Source of the DNA: Lepisosteus oculatus
Taxonomy: Eukaryota; Chordata; Actinopteri; Semionotiformes; Lepisosteidae
Assembly: GCF_040954835.1 (NCBI RefSeq)
Contig: NC_090697.1
Location: 17,166,001-17,230,000, forward strand
Length of the DNA: 64,000 bases
Direction: 5' to 3'
The notes beneath the pieces were generated by a model. The model saw only the letters and a program-made list of their open reading frames with translations. It had not been told where the DNA came from and made no database searches. Each line of letters begins with the position of its first letter. The first letter of the stretch is position 1. Below are positions 62,038 through 64,000 of the stretch, piece after piece. Position numbers and translations under genes: made by a program.

Positions 62038-64000
62038 GTAAAAAAGAAGCATTACAAACATGCCTGCATTCACTTGTTCATCCTAGGTGTCCAGGATATT
62101 GTTGATTTGCATGCCTTATTGGCTATATCCATCGTCTGTAAATGTTTAGAAGAGCTTTTCCAAATGACCGAACTCTGTATCACATCCTCCCTTGAATGCT
62201 AAAATATTCTTGTGCAGCTTAATTCCAACAGCAGCATTTTGGCTGTATGCTTACTAGCCATGTTCTTGGGTACACCAGGACTCTGTTTGTGGGATCCTAA
62301 TCTGTACAGTCCACAGAACAGATGTAGGCAACTCTATTCTTGCAGTGGTACAGAAGTGTCTCCTGGTTTCCATTTCCCATTTGATTTTATTCGTATGATT
62401 GAGCTAGTTATTTGGATTAGAAATTGAATTGCAAGTCTTTGCAGTTTCTAGTCCGTTACTAATCAAGATGAACCTGCAAAACTGAGCTGCCTAGATGGGC
62501 CAGGCTCCTCCATTGTTGAAGAACAAATAATAAAAAAAAATTAAAAATGTAGCACAAGCATTATCCCTTGTAATCTGTCCAAAATTCGTACATCTTTCTT
62601 GAATGAATAAAAGTATAAAGTCAACTTTTCTGTCAAGGAGAAATGAATCACTTTTTTGACACCGCACCTAGTTTTCCAGTTTACGTTTAGCTCCTTCACT
62701 TATCACACTTCTACAATAGTCTGCCCCAGTCTGTAGTTAACTGATTTATTTGTATACATGTAGTTGTATCCTCATGTAACCTCATTGTAACTTGGTTTCA
62801 GGGAAAACCTTTCTTTATAGTCACGCCTTGCACTTTCTATTTCTTCTCTCTCCAACATTTTCATAATTTGTCCTCCTTTGTATTTTAAACATTTATCTGA
62901 TATTGCATCATCCTTGTAAATATGATGTTTATAAAGTTGAACTGGCATAATGGGTAATCTATATTGTGAAAACTGGAGCATGCACTCCATTCCTGCCCTC
63001 CAAAGTTGCTGAGTCTGACCTAGTCATTCCATAGCAAAATACAGTTTGATGGTTCAGCAACACCTCCAACATCGGATGTGGTGTTAAGCAAGGCTGTATG
63101 CTTATGCTAAATCTTTTTTTTTTTTAGGGAAATAAGATTAAGCATAAGCATAGAAGGGGATTTTCTTCTGCATTAAGTTTAAGTATGCTTTCAGTGGTTG
63201 CTCAAAGAGAGCTTTATAGAGATGCCCCTATAAAGAGCTACATGCCAAGATCACATGAGATCTGATGTTAAGCTGAATAAGATGGCTGTCCTGAAGTTCA
63301 AGAGGAAAACCGGAGGCATCCTGACTAGAAAATATTCCTATTTGCTAAACCTTCTGCACTAGTTAAAAACATAGAAGCTCTAATTCAAAATACCATAAAC
63401 TGAATAGTCTGTGCACAGTTCTCACTTGCTGGGAAAGGACAAGGGGTGGTTTTTCAGCCTTGCCATGCATCATGTATCAGTATCATCCTGGATTATCTCT
63501 GTTGAAGTGGTGCAGACGATCTGCCTTTTGGGTACAGTTCAGGTCAGCAGTTTGTTACAGAACAGAAATCTCTACCTTCTTTGGCTAGTTAACCAAACAA
63601 GCCTGGAACAGCAGGGTTCTTACCTTCAGGAGAAAGATTCTGATCTACCAGGTGGGTCCCATTTACACCCTAGTGTATGTTACTCAGATATGGGCAACAT
63701 AAAGTAATCTAGAGAAGAAACTAAATATCTTTCTTTGATGCTCTCCGAGGATAATGTGGCAGGATGAGGTCATCAGCCAGGCAGACATCTCAAGCCTCCT
63801 CACCCTCGGATGTAGGGTGTGATGTGCTTCTGGGAACCAAAATCAGTGGCCTAACTTCCTGCTTTAACTCAGTCATGCAAAAATTTGTTGTGGTTACAAA
63901 TCAGAAATGCTGCTGTGCATCGGGCATTGTTGTGGGGGAAGGTCGTATCAACATGACACGGAGCTTAGAAATGACAATGCTTGAGCGAGACCTGTTCCAA
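62038..64000 (+). other. start of SNX17 intron 2
   Basis: No third SNX17 exon was recognised up to the window end, so intron 2 is longer than 1.96 kb. The sequence is AT-rich. A weak 5S-like stretch lies near 63235-63315, too degraded to call. Confidence 0.5.

Noticed and set aside
63235-63315. Stretch with weak similarity to 5S rRNA ('gatcacatgagatctgatgt' then 'taagctgaataag').
   Set aside because: Only short blocks agree and the promoter boxes are broken; too degraded to name.
1-64000. CRISPR arrays, operons, prophage or other prokaryotic systems.
   Set aside because: The window is plainly eukaryotic; no regularly spaced repeats with unique spacers were seen.

Overview
This is a vertebrate nuclear window, not a bacterial one. 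It has multi-exon genes with GT/AG introns, long AT-rich introns, no operons, and many SINE, LINE, LTR and DNA-transposon remnants. The repeats (a 5S-rRNA-derived SINE, two tRNA-derived SINE types, a Neptune-type Penelope element and a Tc1/mariner relic) together with the gene content point to a ray-finned fish. A slowly evolving lineage such as gar, bowfin or sturgeon is my guess; the species cannot be fixed from the sequence alone.

Layout: (1) 308-2316, minus strand: seven exons from the catalytic N-terminal half of a cytosolic phospholipase A2 gamma-like (PLA2G4C-type) gene; the rest lies off the left edge. (2) 2317-11562: intergenic, with SINEs, a 329-bp solo LTR with an intact target-site duplication, and a LINE 3' tail. 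(3) 11563-18560, plus strand: complete ATRAID in seven coding exons, 231 residues. (4) 20939-34738, minus strand: complete EIF2B4 (eIF2B delta subunit) in 13 coding exons, 537 residues, convergent with ATRAID; its introns hold a nested SINE pair, a broken Penelope reverse transcriptase and two notable inverted repeats. (5) 34739-41069: spacer between the divergent starts of EIF2B4 and SNX17. (6) 41070-62037, plus strand: first two coding exons of SNX17, separated by a 20.8-kb intron full of repeats; the rest lies off the right edge.

EIF2B4 and SNX17 are head-to-head neighbours in human 2p23.3 and ATRAID lies in the same human region, so the right part is conserved synteny. The PLA2G4C-like gene next to ATRAID is not part of that human neighbourhood. 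The gene products act in unrelated processes: lipid hydrolysis, lysosomal membrane function, translation initiation and endosomal recycling.

I assembled exons by translation and checked reading phase across every junction reported as certain. I found no evidence of a wholly new system. The most worthwhile leads are the solo LTR, a palindromic CLEAR/E-box-like site in the ATRAID promoter, a consensus CRE in the EIF2B4 promoter, strong hairpins in introns, the outsized SNX17 intron, and an unexplained 115-codon antisense ORF inside it.
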